From Cytobacillus oceanisediminis (GTDB lineage Bacteria > Bacillota > Bacilli > Bacillales > Cytobacillaceae), in assembly GCF_022811925.1 (NCBI RefSeq), contig NZ_CP065511.1, positions 3,217,501-3,281,500 of the forward strand: a DNA stretch of 64,000 nt, in the 5' to 3' direction. Under the pieces are notes generated by a model that did not search any database, had not been told where the DNA came from, and was given only the letters and a program-made list of their open reading frames with translations. The position numbers were made by a program, and so were the translations under genes. Below, one piece after another: positions 28,139-36,552 of the stretch (within the stretch, counting starts at the first letter, position 1; each line of letters opens with the position of its first letter).

Positions 28139-28280
28139 CCTCCTTTGTATATCAATTCATTCTTCTTTTTATACAAAGTCGGTATACCCATCTATTTTAC
28201 TAGTTCTCCGTATAAGTTTGATGGATACTAACGACTTATACGGAGTCTACATGCGTAACAATTGTGTCTGAATTGCTCAT
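28139..28280 (-). promoter_or_regulatory. Translational attenuator upstream of the ABC-F gene
   Basis: On the minus strand four segments occur in order: CTCCGTATAAGT (28245-28234, overlapping the leader stop codon), ACTTATACGGAG (28217-28206), CTTTGTATAA (28178-28169) and TATACAAAGGAGG (28151-28139, containing the ribosome site). Segments 1:2 (12 bp) and 3:4 (9 bp) pair perfectly, hiding the ribosome site. Segments 2:3 can pair instead through TTATAC/GTATAA. This is the logic of erm- and cat-type drug-induced attenuation. Confidence 0.75.
28236..28280 (-). CDS. 14-residue leader peptide of the ABC-F gene
   Basis: ATG 28280 follows AAAGGAG at eight bases and encodes MSNSDTIVTHVDSV. Its last codons lie in the first arm of the attenuator, so a ribosome stalled here would open that hairpin. 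Confidence 0.65.
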   Translation of the reverse strand: MSNSDTIVTHVDSV

Positions 28281-28510
28281 TTCTCGGTCTCCTTTATTAT
28301 TTAGATTAGATTTTATACGATCTATCTTATCATTGGGAGTATAAAAATCCTCCCATTAAATTATTAGGAAGGATTAGTCTTTAATATTAAATAAGCTCCT
28401 ATTTTGCCAGCGGAATCATGACAAATAAAAGTTGGTTTATAAAAATGGATAGACTAACCCCTATATTTTGTAGTTTGAAGTTATTCATTTCAAATAAAAA
28501 TATAGATTAG

Positions 28511-28655
28511 TTAATCATTGTCCATCCATCAGTCCTCTCATAAATCGTATCCTTATAGTAACAATTTTTTTCCCGGAATACAATATCACAATAGTTCATT
28601 TCGTCTAGATTCCCATTTTTCCCCAACATCACATAGGTGACATCTTCTTCAATTA
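28511..28655 (-). pseudogene. Remnant of an unrecognised protein (C-terminal)
   Basis: The minus frame reads IEEDVTYVMLGKNGNLDEMN, then CDIVFREKNCYYKDTIYERT and DGWTMIN to a TAA at 28513-28511. It lacks a start and breaks exactly at a CCGCCCC repeat core (28658). Family not recognised. Confidence 0.4.
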
Positions 28656-28732
28656 ACCCGCCCCGTTAGTTAAGTAAGAAAAAAAGCCGTCATTTAGCAG
28701 CGGGATGTAAATGTAATGCACCCTGTAGTTTT
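28650..28732. repeat. Paired CCC-core repeats bracketing a terminator
   Basis: Cores CCGCCCC (28658) and GCACCCT (28718), with AAAAAAAGCCGTCATTTAGCAGC between. It lies directly after the stop of the minus-strand hydrolase gene. Confidence 0.7.
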
Positions 28733-29624
28733 CAAGCAGGGAAGCACTTTTTAAGAAATGCTATTTGGTCTGCAATAACTCCTTCTCTCACCTCAGGATT
28801 ATAAAATTCAAAGTGAGGAACAGGATAGGACTTTACTTCAACGTTTGGAATGCTTTTAATCATTTCCATTGTTTGAGGCCCTTGTGTATCTTTATCGTAC
28901 TCACCATAACATATCAAAACTTTAGCTTTTACTTGCCCCCCACTATTACTTGGTTTATATTTCATCATTTCAATTAATGCCCGTGGTGCTACTTCATTAC
29001 GCCACGTTTTTGATTGCATTCCTGCAATGGTCTTTGATGCTTCCTCGCTGGTCATCACAGCCAACTCACCTACTTGCCCAACAACAGGGATATAAAATGA
29101 CGGCTCTCCTTTTTTTCCGCGTTTTAGGTCTTTATACATTGCTCTTAAAAGGCTAACTGTCCCCTTTAGGGAACGTCCATTATTTTTGGGAAATCCATTG
29201 AACGGAATTTGTGAAATAACAGTAGATATATCTGATGATATGGCTGCCACCGATACTACATGACCACCACCTAGTGAGCTTCCCCATAGAGCCAATCGTT
29301 TGCCATCAACAGATGGCTGCCCCTTAATAAAGCTAATAGCAGATAAAAAGTCTTCCTGTTGTCCTGCTATACTCACTAATTGTCTTGGCCGACCTTCGCT
29401 TTCACCCAGATTTCGATAATCAAAAGTAAAAGCGGCAAATCCAGCCTGTGCAAAGCTTTTAGCCTTGGCGATCATACTTGGAGTATCTTGTGTTCCCCCA
29501 AAACCGGAACCCATAATGATACATGGTAACTGATTATCATTTTTTACTTGATACAGATAACCGACCATGTTATATCACGGCTTTTGAATGTTAATTTTTC
29601 TACCGTTACAATATTTTCACTCAT
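28732..29624 (-). CDS. Alpha/beta hydrolase, N-terminus displaced by a frameshift
   Basis: The open frame (29568-28732, 278 residues) has the alpha/beta hydrolase features. The oxyanion region is GSGFGGTQD and the nucleophile elbow is ALWGSSLGGGH (Ser near 101). An Asp lies in YGEYDKD and a His in VPHFEFY. It resembles DLH/BAAT-type or X-Pro-like hydrolases. The first ATG lacks a ribosome site. ATG 29624, behind GGGGGGAGAG, encodes SENIVTVEKLTFKSRDIT and joins the frame if one base is restored just before 29568. Confidence 0.78.
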
Positions 29625-29727
29625 AACTCTCCCCCCTTTTTATAAAAAACTATTCTTAGCATTTCTAAAATATTTTTAAACTCATCACGGCGGTCACATA
29701 TTCTTATTTGATATTTCTGCTTCCTCT

Positions 29728-29890
29728 AACCTGGCCCTTTACGTTGAAAAAAAGCCGCCATTTGGCAGCTGGATGTTAAAGTAATGCACCCTATAGTTTA
29801 AGTGTATTTCTTCACAAAGTTATTCTTTTATTACAGGAATGCTGCCCCTTTTGTTTAACAAAAAAAGCTGCCTGATTAGCAGCCCGTTCG
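29728..29890. repeat. Triple CCC-core repeat with two terminator stems
   Basis: Cores TGGCCCT (29732), GCACCCT (29786) and CTGCCCC (29842). Between the first two is AAAAGCCGCCATTTGGCAGC; after the third is AAAAAAAGCTGCCTGATTAG then CAGCC. The spacer TTCTTTTATTACAGGAATGC recurs at 62082. Confidence 0.75.
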
Positions 29891-29892
29891 TT

Positions 29893-30387
29893 TTAATAAG
29901 TCATTAATTTGTTCATATTCTTTTCCATTACAACTGTATTAACAGGGTAACCATTAGGATTAGTTACAATTTCTTCTTTAGTAACAATATAACCCATATT
30001 CTCGTATAAACTTATATTTTTAGATAATGAAGCACGAACTCGACATTTCATTTTCTTTAGTCCATTTTCATTGGAGTATTTTTCAAGCCACAATAATACT
30101 GCCCTTGCAATCCCTTGTCCTCTTGAGTCAGGTGCTACAGATAGTCTTGAAAAATATATTGAATCTTTTTTAATAGTAAATCTCAAGGAACCTTTTGGTT
30201 CTCCATTTACGAAACACAATAAGGCTTTTTCTGTGCCGTTCTTAAGTTCATTAACTAAAGTATCTAATGATTCATCTGTTGCACTAGAAGGGACTTCAAG
30301 GTATCGATATTCTTCAAACGCCTCTAGCATAAGTTTATGAACTATATGTACTTCCTCCACATTTGCTAGCCTTATTTCTATATTCAT
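29893..30387 (-). CDS. GNAT N-acetyltransferase
   Basis: 164 residues from ATG 30387 (GGGAGGGAGTTAT upstream). The GNAT acetyl-CoA loop is SRLSVAPDSRGQGIARAVLL (about 86-105, with the R/Q-x-x-G-x-A motif as RGQGIA). The final strand is ISLYENMGYIVTKEE. Substrate unknown. One of three GNAT genes in the window and the only one whose reading frame is intact. Confidence 0.9.
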   Translation of the reverse strand: MNIEIRLANVEEVHIVHKLMLEAFEEYRYLEVPSSATDESLDTLVNELKNGTEKALLCFVNGEPKGSLRFTIKKDSIYFSRLSVAPDSRGQGIARAVLLWLEKYSNENGLKKMKCRVRASLSKNISLYENMGYIVTKEEIVTNPNGYPVNTVVMEKNMNKLMTY

Positions 30388-30402
30388 ATAACTCCCTCCC
30401 AA

Positions 30403-30713
30403 AATACTCCAAGCAACTACATTAACTTAGTCTCTGAGATAAAAATAGCATACAATACATTCAATAAATAGCTTATTGTAAGAAAGTCTAACAAGGGTTA
30501 TTGTCATAATTCATGCCCCAGTACCCTATTCTAAAACCTTAGTGTTAACAATTTTACGGTGGGTCTTATAGTATTCCGTTATATTTCTTATTGAACAAAC
30601 CTGCCCCGTTTGTTGAATAAGGAATTCAGTAAAAAAGGTGCCTCAATCCTTCTGGGATCAACGCACCCTATATTTGAAAGATACTTTTCATAACAGCAAT
30701 TACTGGAGGCACT
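30403..30713. other. Intergenic stretch with a CCC-core repeat
   Basis: CTTATTGAACAAAC and GTTTGTTGAATAAG surround CTGCCCC (core 30601), pairing 13 of 14 positions. A terminator-like GGTGCCTC...GATCAACGCACCC follows. No gene seen. Confidence 0.6.
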
Positions 30714-30896
30714 CTATGTGTTTTTATTAATTTTCTTTTTTACTTTTAAATTTAAAACAATTTGATAAAAACCAAATAGTAGCCCTACGGTTATTAAGGA
30801 TATAAAAGTATACTCACGAGGAATCGTTAAATACACAAGTACCATTAACAGGATGAAAACTAAGTAACCTAAAATAAAGCCTTTATTAAAAGTCAT
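30714..30896 (-). CDS. Small membrane protein (60 residues)
   Basis: ATG 30896 follows AAAGGAGGCGTGAAA. The protein has two hydrophobic helices (GYLVFILLMVLVYLTI and FISLITVGLLFGFYQIVL) and a Lys-rich tail (KVKKKINKN), so both ends are probably cytosolic. No family recognised. Confidence 0.65.
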   Translation of the reverse strand: MTFNKGFILGYLVFILLMVLVYLTIPREYTFISLITVGLLFGFYQIVLNLKVKKKINKNT

Positions 30897-31010
30897 TTTC
30901 ACGCCTCCTTTATTAAAGGATAACACAAAAAATGGAAATTACGATGCGTTTTTTGTGATGTTCTTTGTTCATCTCCCTCAGTTTAATACGGTTTACTCAC
31001 GAATGCTCCC

Positions 31011-31320
31011 TTATTCGCAGGATTTCATCCTCCATGGATATATATTTCTTAATTGAAAAAAGTAGATTCTGGACAAATGGCTACGTGAAGACATAGTTAA
31101 ATAGAGGAGTAGGATTATACTCCAAATTCTACCATATGATGTACTTCTCCACGCCAGCCCTTGGAGGCTTTCCCTCCCATGTCTCAACGGGTCAATTGCC
31201 CTCTCATTCCTTCGTCATGCCTATCCAAGGGGTGGAGGCCAGTTATGCTAACCTGATGGGTCAGTGCCCTTTTGTTGAACAAACCTGATACTCCGTACAT
31301 ATTTGAAATCCTGCGAATAA
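31011..31320. repeat. 16-bp perfect inverted repeat, arms 278 bp apart
   Basis: TTATTCGCAGGATTTC (31011-31026) and GAAATCCTGCGAATAA (31305-31320) are exact reverse complements flanking the candidate bridge RNA of the IS1111-group element. Confidence 0.8.
31105..31285 (-). ncRNA. Candidate bridge RNA region of IS1111-group copy D
   Basis: It begins about 95 bases 3' of the transposase stop, as in copy C, and shares CCCTCCCATG, ATTCCTTCGTC and the GGAGTAG block. Intervening segments differ, as guide loops would. Confidence 0.4.
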
Positions 31321-31383
31321 GCCAACACTCGACCTTTAAAAATATAAGGGGTAATGATTCTCTTCGAGAAAAAGTGAATTGAA

Positions 31384-32657
31384 CTACGCTGCCAACTCAG
31401 TTAACGGCTGGACCTTCTTGGCACAATAAGCTTCGTTTTTTCGCGCTATCCCTACAAAGATCCTAGCTAACTTCCCGATGAGCTTCATTATAGATTTCAT
31501 TTTTTTCATTTTCTTGACCTTAACATTATTCGAGTGGAGGGCTTTAAATTCCGGGTTGTTCATTACCAGACTCATAGTAGCTAAATAGAGGAAACGTCTT
31601 AACCTTGATCTTCCACGCTTTGAAATGATAATTTGCCCTTTCCACTTCCCTGAACTGGCTTCGGCTAGATGGAGTCCTGCATGGCGAAGTAAAGAGTTGC
31701 CGTGTGAAAAACCACTTAAATCTCCTGCTTCCCCTAAAATACCAGCTAACGAAATTTCACTAATTCCCTTAATCATAAGTAACTTATTCGCGAAAGGAAT
31801 TTTAGGTAGTTCATCCTTAATTGCCAGCTCAACTCTTTCAAGTTGTTGAATCGCAAGGTCATACTCTTCGAGTAATTGTTCAAGATGAAATTTATAAGCT
31901 TCTAATGCTTGCCTTGTACCAACTGATTTCCTGGCTACATTGAGGAGTAAATAGGCTTTCTTTAATCCAGGCTGTCGCTTCATCAGTAACTTCCACCCGG
32001 CCACGATCTCTTCAGGCTTCATGGAACCCAGTTCCATCGGAGACGGGAAAAGCCGAAGTGTTGCGATGGCCCTTTAGCAGTGATGTCTTTAAATACTTGC
32101 CTAAGCTCGGGGAAGACAATATCCACCCAGCGATTCAATTGATTAATCGAGCTTACAAGCCTCTTAACAATGACATCCCGATTTGACATGAGCACCCTGA
32201 GCTTTTCAAACGACTCAGAAGTATTCCTTACAAAGGCATAGTAACCGTTCTTCACCATATCGGCTATTACAAGAGCGTCTTTTTTATCACTCTTTGATTG
32301 GGTATTATCACGGTTTTCTTTATTTCTTTTCACCAAATGAGGGTTAACTGTCACTACCTCAATATCTTGTTTCATCAGCCATTTAGAAAGGTTAATCCAA
32401 TAATGACCGGTAGGTTCCATACCAACTATGGCAGCCTCAAGTTTATGTAATCTTTTAATGCTATTAATCCAGATTAACAGGGACGAAAATCCCTCTTCGT
32501 TGTTTGGAAAAGTGATTGGATCTCCTACTACAATCCCACGGAAATTCACTGCTCTGGCTACGTGATATTGTTGTGCAATATCCACACCAACCACAAGATG
32601 TTTATCAGTAATTCTTTCTATTAGTTGATTTTGTTTGTCCTGCATTTTAAACTTCAT
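31384..32657 (-). pseudogene. IS1111-group transposase with one frameshift
   Basis: Frames 32657-32019 and 32037-31384 overlap. Restoring one G in the AAAGGGCC run near 32070 joins them as AKGAIATLRLFPSPMELGSM. The DEDD domain (HLVVGVDIAQQYHVARAVNF, VGMEPTGHYWINL, KSDKKDALVIADM) and the Tnp_20 domain (IKGISEISLAGILGEAGDL, serine in EASSGKWKGQ) are complete. The repaired protein has about 424 residues. Confidence 0.88.
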
Positions 32658-32761
32658 AGTAAGGGTTCCTCCTAAGTTTGAGTTAGAGTCGTGTCTTACT
32701 CATATCTTACTGAGGAGCCCTATTTTTTTCAAAGCTCAAAAATAACGATCTACAGGAATGC

Positions 32762-32810
32762 TAACCTGCCCCGATAGTCGAAGAAGAAAAAAGAGCTGCC
32801 AATAATACAC
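32762..32810. repeat. CCC-core repeat
   Basis: CTAACCTGCCCCGATAGTCG (core 32766) followed by AAGAAGAAAAAAGAGCTGCC, the usual repeat plus terminator-like half. Confidence 0.6.
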
Positions 32811-32811
32811 T

Positions 32812-32850
32812 AAAAAAGCTAATCGATTAACGTCGATTAGCTTTTTTTTA
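32812..32850 (-). terminator. Intrinsic terminator of the mhq cluster
   Basis: AAAAAGCTAATCGA and TCGATTAGCTTTTTTT form a 14-bp stem around TTAACG, at the end of the minus-strand mhqD transcript. Confidence 0.9.
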
Positions 32851-32988
32851 CTGATTGGCTTTCTTTACCCACTCAGCGACGGTTACTGTACATTTAGCTT
32901 GATGTTTTACAATTGCTTGGATCTTCAATCATTTTTCCATCCTGGCCAACTGTAACACTTGTTCCATATGGATTGCCTTCGGCTTCAC
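32848..32988 (-). pseudogene. Short ORF after mhqD interrupted by TGA
   Basis: GTG 32988 follows ACGGAGGAGTAA and encodes MKPKAIHMEQVLQLARMEK. A TGA follows, then the same frame continues LKIQAIVKHQAKCTVTVAEW and ends right at the terminator. The good ribosome site suggests a small gene with one nonsense change. No family recognised. Confidence 0.4.
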
Positions 32989-33014
32989 TTACTCCTCCGT
33001 TAATATTCTTTATT

Positions 33015-33626
33015 TTAATGAAAAGAACATTTTCTATACCACTTTGCAGCAGCCTCGACCTCTTGTGCAGTAAGTTGATGCCCCCTGTTTTCCCAATGAA
33101 GCTCTGTATAAGCGTTGGCCTTTTCCAGAATGGAGTGCAATTCTTTCGATTCCATTGGTGAACAAATGGGATCATTAGTACCAGCAGCGATAAACACATA
33201 CTTTCCAGTCAGATCAGGAAGCTCAATTCCTTTTCTTGGCACCATTGGATGATGAAGAATGGCCCCTTTCAACGCATTTTGATAATGGAACAATAAACTG
33301 GCTGCAATATTCGCTCCATTTGAGTACCCGATGGCAATAATATTATCTCTGTCAAACTCATACCTTTCAGCAGATTCATCAAGAAATTCATTTAGTTCTT
33401 TCGTACGGAGAATTAGATCTTCCTCATCAAAAACACCTTCAGATAATCTGCGAAAGAAACGAGGCATGCCATTTTCAAGAACATTCCCCCTGCCACTTAA
33501 AATGGAAGCTTCATCGTCGATTCTTCCAGCAAGGGGCAATAAATCTAACTCATTGCCTCCGGTTCCATGAAGCAGTAATAAGGTCGGTTTTGATTGGCTT
33601 TTCCCTTTTTGAAATATGTGCTTCAT
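33015..33626 (-). CDS. mhqD: Carboxylesterase/phospholipase-type hydrolase, MhqD-like
   Basis: 203 residues from the second of two ATGs behind AAAGGAGG. Alpha/beta hydrolase with LLLLHGTGGNELDLLPLA (oxyanion region), nucleophile IAIGYSNGANIA (Ser near 99), Asp in AAGTNDPICSP and His in WENRGHQLT. Closely matches the MhqD group that acts with ring-cleaving dioxygenases in quinone and catechol stress. It ends a four-gene minus-strand run with 10-20 base gaps, so one transcript is likely. Confidence 0.85.
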   Translation of the reverse strand: MKHIFQKGKSQSKPTLLLLHGTGGNELDLLPLAGRIDDEASILSGRGNVLENGMPRFFRRLSEGVFDEEDLILRTKELNEFLDESAERYEFDRDNIIAIGYSNGANIAASLLFHYQNALKGAILHHPMVPRKGIELPDLTGKYVFIAAGTNDPICSPMESKELHSILEKANAYTELHWENRGHQLTAQEVEAAAKWYRKCSFH

Positions 33627-33639
33627 CATTTACCTCCTT

Positions 33640-34575
33640 TTATACAGGGACCTCTAAAACAGGTAAGGACTCTTCCAATTCTCCCCTCTTAGATTCCAGC
33701 CAAGAAGGTAACATAAGCCTGCTGCCAAGTTCCTTTAGTGGTTCATCAACCGTAAATCCTGGAGGGTCTGTCGCGATTTCGAACAAAATGCCTCCTTCTT
33801 CATGAAAGTAAAGTGCTTTGAAGTAATTGCGATCCAGAATTTCAGTTGGATAATAGCCCTTCTCCTGAAGAAGGTTTCTCCACCTCATATGGTCCTGTTC
33901 ATCTTTCGCTCTCCAGGCAATATGATGAACTGTACCAGCCCCCATCAATCCTCGAACAGAGGGGGTAAGTTTTATATCGATTGTATTTCCAAGATCGGCT
34001 TCTGATTTAAATCTTAAGAATCCTTCTTCTTGGCCGAGGCCTTCAAGCCCTAATACATCCTCAAGTACTTCAGCCGTTTTATTTGGCTTTGCAGAAATCA
34101 GGGTTGCTCCTCCAAATCCTTTAATGGCAACCTCAGTATGAATGTCTTTCAAACTCCATGTATTCAAAGGCCCTGCAGACCGCTCTACCAGTTCGATTTC
34201 AAGGCCGTCTGGATCCTGGAATTGCAGGTAGGTTTCACCGTAGCGAACCGTTTGTATAAACTTAACTCCAAATTTACTTAACCGTTTTTTCCAAAATTCA
34301 ATTGATTGATCAGGGATCACATAACTGGTGACCCCGACCTGTCCCGTTCCAATCCGCCCTTGTAGCTGCTTCTCCCACGGGAAGAAAGTCATAACCGTTC
34401 CAGGATCACCATTTTCATTTCCAAAATAAAGATGATAGACTTCCGGCCGGTCAAAATTAATTGTTTTTTTTACTAGCCTAAGTCCCAGTACCCCTGCATA
34501 AAAGTCGATATTTCGCTGGGCATCGTTAACCATTGCCGTAATGTGATGGATACCTGAAGTTATTTGCAAATTCAT
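33640..34575 (-). CDS. Ring-cleaving dioxygenase (VOC family), MhqO/MhqE-like
   Basis: About 311 residues; GTGGAGGGG lies so close to ATG 34575 that TTG 34569 may be the real start. Two VOC repeats. The metal His is in SGIHHITAMVNDAQRN, with partner His and Glu in TVHHIAWRAKD and GGILFEIATDPPGF. These enzymes open hydroquinone- or catechol-type rings or their thiol adducts. A paralogue lies two genes upstream in the same operon. Confidence 0.87.
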   Translation of the reverse strand: MNLQITSGIHHITAMVNDAQRNIDFYAGVLGLRLVKKTINFDRPEVYHLYFGNENGDPGTVMTFFPWEKQLQGRIGTGQVGVTSYVIPDQSIEFWKKRLSKFGVKFIQTVRYGETYLQFQDPDGLEIELVERSAGPLNTWSLKDIHTEVAIKGFGGATLISAKPNKTAEVLEDVLGLEGLGQEEGFLRFKSEADLGNTIDIKLTPSVRGLMGAGTVHHIAWRAKDEQDHMRWRNLLQEKGYYPTEILDRNYFKALYFHEEGGILFEIATDPPGFTVDEPLKELGSRLMLPSWLESKRGELEESLPVLEVPV

Positions 34576-34606
34576 CCCCTCCACTTCTTTAAGAGTGACT
34601 TAAATT

Positions 34607-35215
34607 CTACTTGGGTCTTTCGATAGAAAACAGTTCGCCAATCTTTGCATAATGGATGCCAGCTAAACGGCTCACTGCAGCGAGCCCCCTTGGATCAATT
34701 CTTCCTTTTTCATAGATGTTTTCATCAATATGAAATTGAACAACTTTTCCAATAATAAGATCACAGCCAGGAGTATCCGTACCCCCTAATGAAAGCGATT
34801 GTTCCAAGGTACACTCCATACGGATTTTCGCTTCCATCACACCAGGCACGGAAATTTTCGTACTTTCAGTCGGAGTTAATTGTGCTAATTCTATTTCACT
34901 TTGATCAGGAGGCAGAGCTGCTGCTGTCTTATTTATATTTTCTACATTCTCCTCATCGACAATATGAACAACAAATTCCTTTGTGCTGATAATATTTCTG
35001 GCCGTATCCTTCTGTGTTCCTTCATTTCTTTGAATCGCCAAGGATATCATTGGGGGATTTGATGTTACGATATTGAAATAACTGAATGGTGCCCCATTCA
35101 ATACACCTTCATTTGAGATAGTTGTTACAAAAGCAATCGGCCTTGGTATGATGCTTCCTATTAAAAATTTGTAATTTTCTCTTTCACTATTGTCAGTTGG
35201 GTCAATTGAAAGCAT
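34607..35215 (-). CDS. Flavin reductase-like FMN-binding protein
   Basis: 202 residues from ATG 35215, nine bases after GGAGGTG. The split-barrel flavin reductase fold shows in FLIGSIIPRPIAFVTTIS, NGAPFSYFNIVTSNPPM and the KDTARNIISTKEFVVHIVDE segment. It may reduce FMN for, or reduce quinones alongside, the dioxygenases on both sides. Such genes accompany mhq-type dioxygenases in other Bacilli. It could also supply reduced flavin to the monooxygenase at 44.4 kb, which is speculation. Confidence 0.85.
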   Translation of the reverse strand: MLSIDPTDNSERENYKFLIGSIIPRPIAFVTTISNEGVLNGAPFSYFNIVTSNPPMISLAIQRNEGTQKDTARNIISTKEFVVHIVDEENVENINKTAAALPPDQSEIELAQLTPTESTKISVPGVMEAKIRMECTLEQSLSLGGTDTPGCDLIIGKVVQFHIDENIYEKGRIDPRGLAAVSRLAGIHYAKIGELFSIERPK

Positions 35216-35235
35216 AGCGGGCATCACCTCCAAAT

Positions 35236-36174
35236 TTAATCCAATTCTCTTACTGTAAACGGAAGCAGAACACTTTCTATCTTATCCCTTTGTGGCTCAT
35301 ATTGTTCAGGCAGCATTAATTTCCCGCCCATTGTTTCCTGGGATTCATCATGGGCAAACCCTGGAGGATCAGTAGCAATTTCAAATAAAATTTCCCCATG
35401 TTCCCTAAAATAGATAGCATTAAAGTAGTTTCGGTCTTGAACTGGTGTAACCCCATATCCATTATCGGCAACATACTTTTGCCAATCCAATTGATCCTGA
35501 TCATCAATAGCCCTCCAGGCAATATGATGGACGGTTCCCACACCCATTCGCCCCCGTCCAATTGGAGTTAATTTAAGATCGATGATATTTCCAATATCAG
35601 CAGAAGATCGGTAACGGATAAAATCTCCTTCCTGACCTACAACTTCAAGTCCCATAATGTTTTCCAGCAGATCAGCCGTCTTCGCTGGCTGAGTTGATAA
35701 GAGAGTTGCTCCACCGAATCCTTTTATAGCTTCTTCAGGGGTAACCTCCCCGAAAGTCCAGGAATTTACTTCCCCTTCTTCTCTTTCAACAATCTCCAAA
35801 TGTAGTCCATGAGGATCGTCAAATTCCATATATTGCTCTCCGAAACGTTCCATTTTTGTATAAGGAACTTTAAATTTTTCAAGCCTTTCTTCCCAAAACT
35901 TCATGGCGCCTGCCGGAACGACATACGAAGTAACTCCTACCTGGCCATCGCCAATAACCCCTTGACGGGCACCTGCCCAAGGAAAGAAAGTAATGATTGT
36001 TCCTGGCTTGCCGCCCTCATTTCCAAAGTAAAGGTGATAAGTGCCTGGATCGTCAAAATTGACCGTTTGCTTGACTAAACGCAATCCTAAAACTCCGGCA
36101 TAGAAATCTACATTCTCTTGAGGATGGCCTACGATTGCAGTTATATGATGAATCCCCATTGTTTTTTTACCCAT
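35236..36174 (-). CDS. Ring-cleaving dioxygenase (VOC family), MhqA/MhqO-like
   Basis: 312 residues from ATG 36174 (AAAAGGAGTGAGG upstream). Two VOC repeats with metal ligands in MGIHHITAIVGHPQEN, GTVHHIAWRAID and GEILFEIATDPPGF. Strongly similar to the downstream dioxygenase (shared NVDFYAGVLGLRLVK-type and TVHHIAWRA blocks), so the operon carries a duplicated enzyme. First gene of the four-gene run toward mhqD. Confidence 0.88.
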   Translation of the reverse strand: MGKKTMGIHHITAIVGHPQENVDFYAGVLGLRLVKQTVNFDDPGTYHLYFGNEGGKPGTIITFFPWAGARQGVIGDGQVGVTSYVVPAGAMKFWEERLEKFKVPYTKMERFGEQYMEFDDPHGLHLEIVEREEGEVNSWTFGEVTPEEAIKGFGGATLLSTQPAKTADLLENIMGLEVVGQEGDFIRYRSSADIGNIIDLKLTPIGRGRMGVGTVHHIAWRAIDDQDQLDWQKYVADNGYGVTPVQDRNYFNAIYFREHGEILFEIATDPPGFAHDESQETMGGKLMLPEQYEPQRDKIESVLLPFTVRELD

Positions 36175-36552
36175 ATTTTCCTCACTCCTTTTAAAATTGG
36201 ATTGATTATATTCTGTAATCACTGACATGCTTATGATACCCAGGTAATTGTTCTGCTGTCATCTTTGCTTTTTATTCCGCTAAATAGTTATAATGAAATC
36301 TTCATCAGAGTTTAGAACAAACACAAGTATTCAGGCATTGTTGTTTTACTTATAAATTTTGCCGGCTGTGAGCAGTAAGTTTTCCATCGGTGAGGATGAG
36401 AGCCCCTTTAGCACGTGGGGCTCCACTATTCTCTACCGAACAGTCAGATACCCTTCCCTGCTATCAATTCAGTTATACAATGGATATAGAAGCTGAAAAG
36501 GAACAAAGATTAACGAAAAGATTAATTTAAAGAATTTTTAATTCGAGATAGT
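36175..36552. other. Intergenic region with a hairpin and a half MhqR site
   Basis: GAGCCCC and GGGGCTC (about 36400-36424) form a hairpin without a T run. AATTCGAGATA at 36540-36550 is a half copy of the MhqR palindrome, just past the DoxX stop. It could contribute to control of the dioxygenase operon. No gene seen. Confidence 0.45.

Larger units (their letters stand above)
31090..32740 (-). mobile_element. IS1111-group (IS110 family) insertion sequence, copy D
   Basis: Transposase with a single frameshift plus a long 3' non-coding region homologous to copy C. Ends approximate. Nearly intact, so the most recent of the four elements. Confidence 0.75.

Noticed and set aside
31255..31285. TGCCCTTTTGTTGAAC near 31.27 kb as another CCC-core repeat
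   Set aside because: The same bases align with the RNA region of IS1111 copy C, so they belong to the insertion sequence.
36361..36440. Riboswitch upstream of the dioxygenase operon
   Set aside because: A single GAGCCCC/GGGGCTC hairpin is present, but no known riboswitch core matches and no terminator follows.
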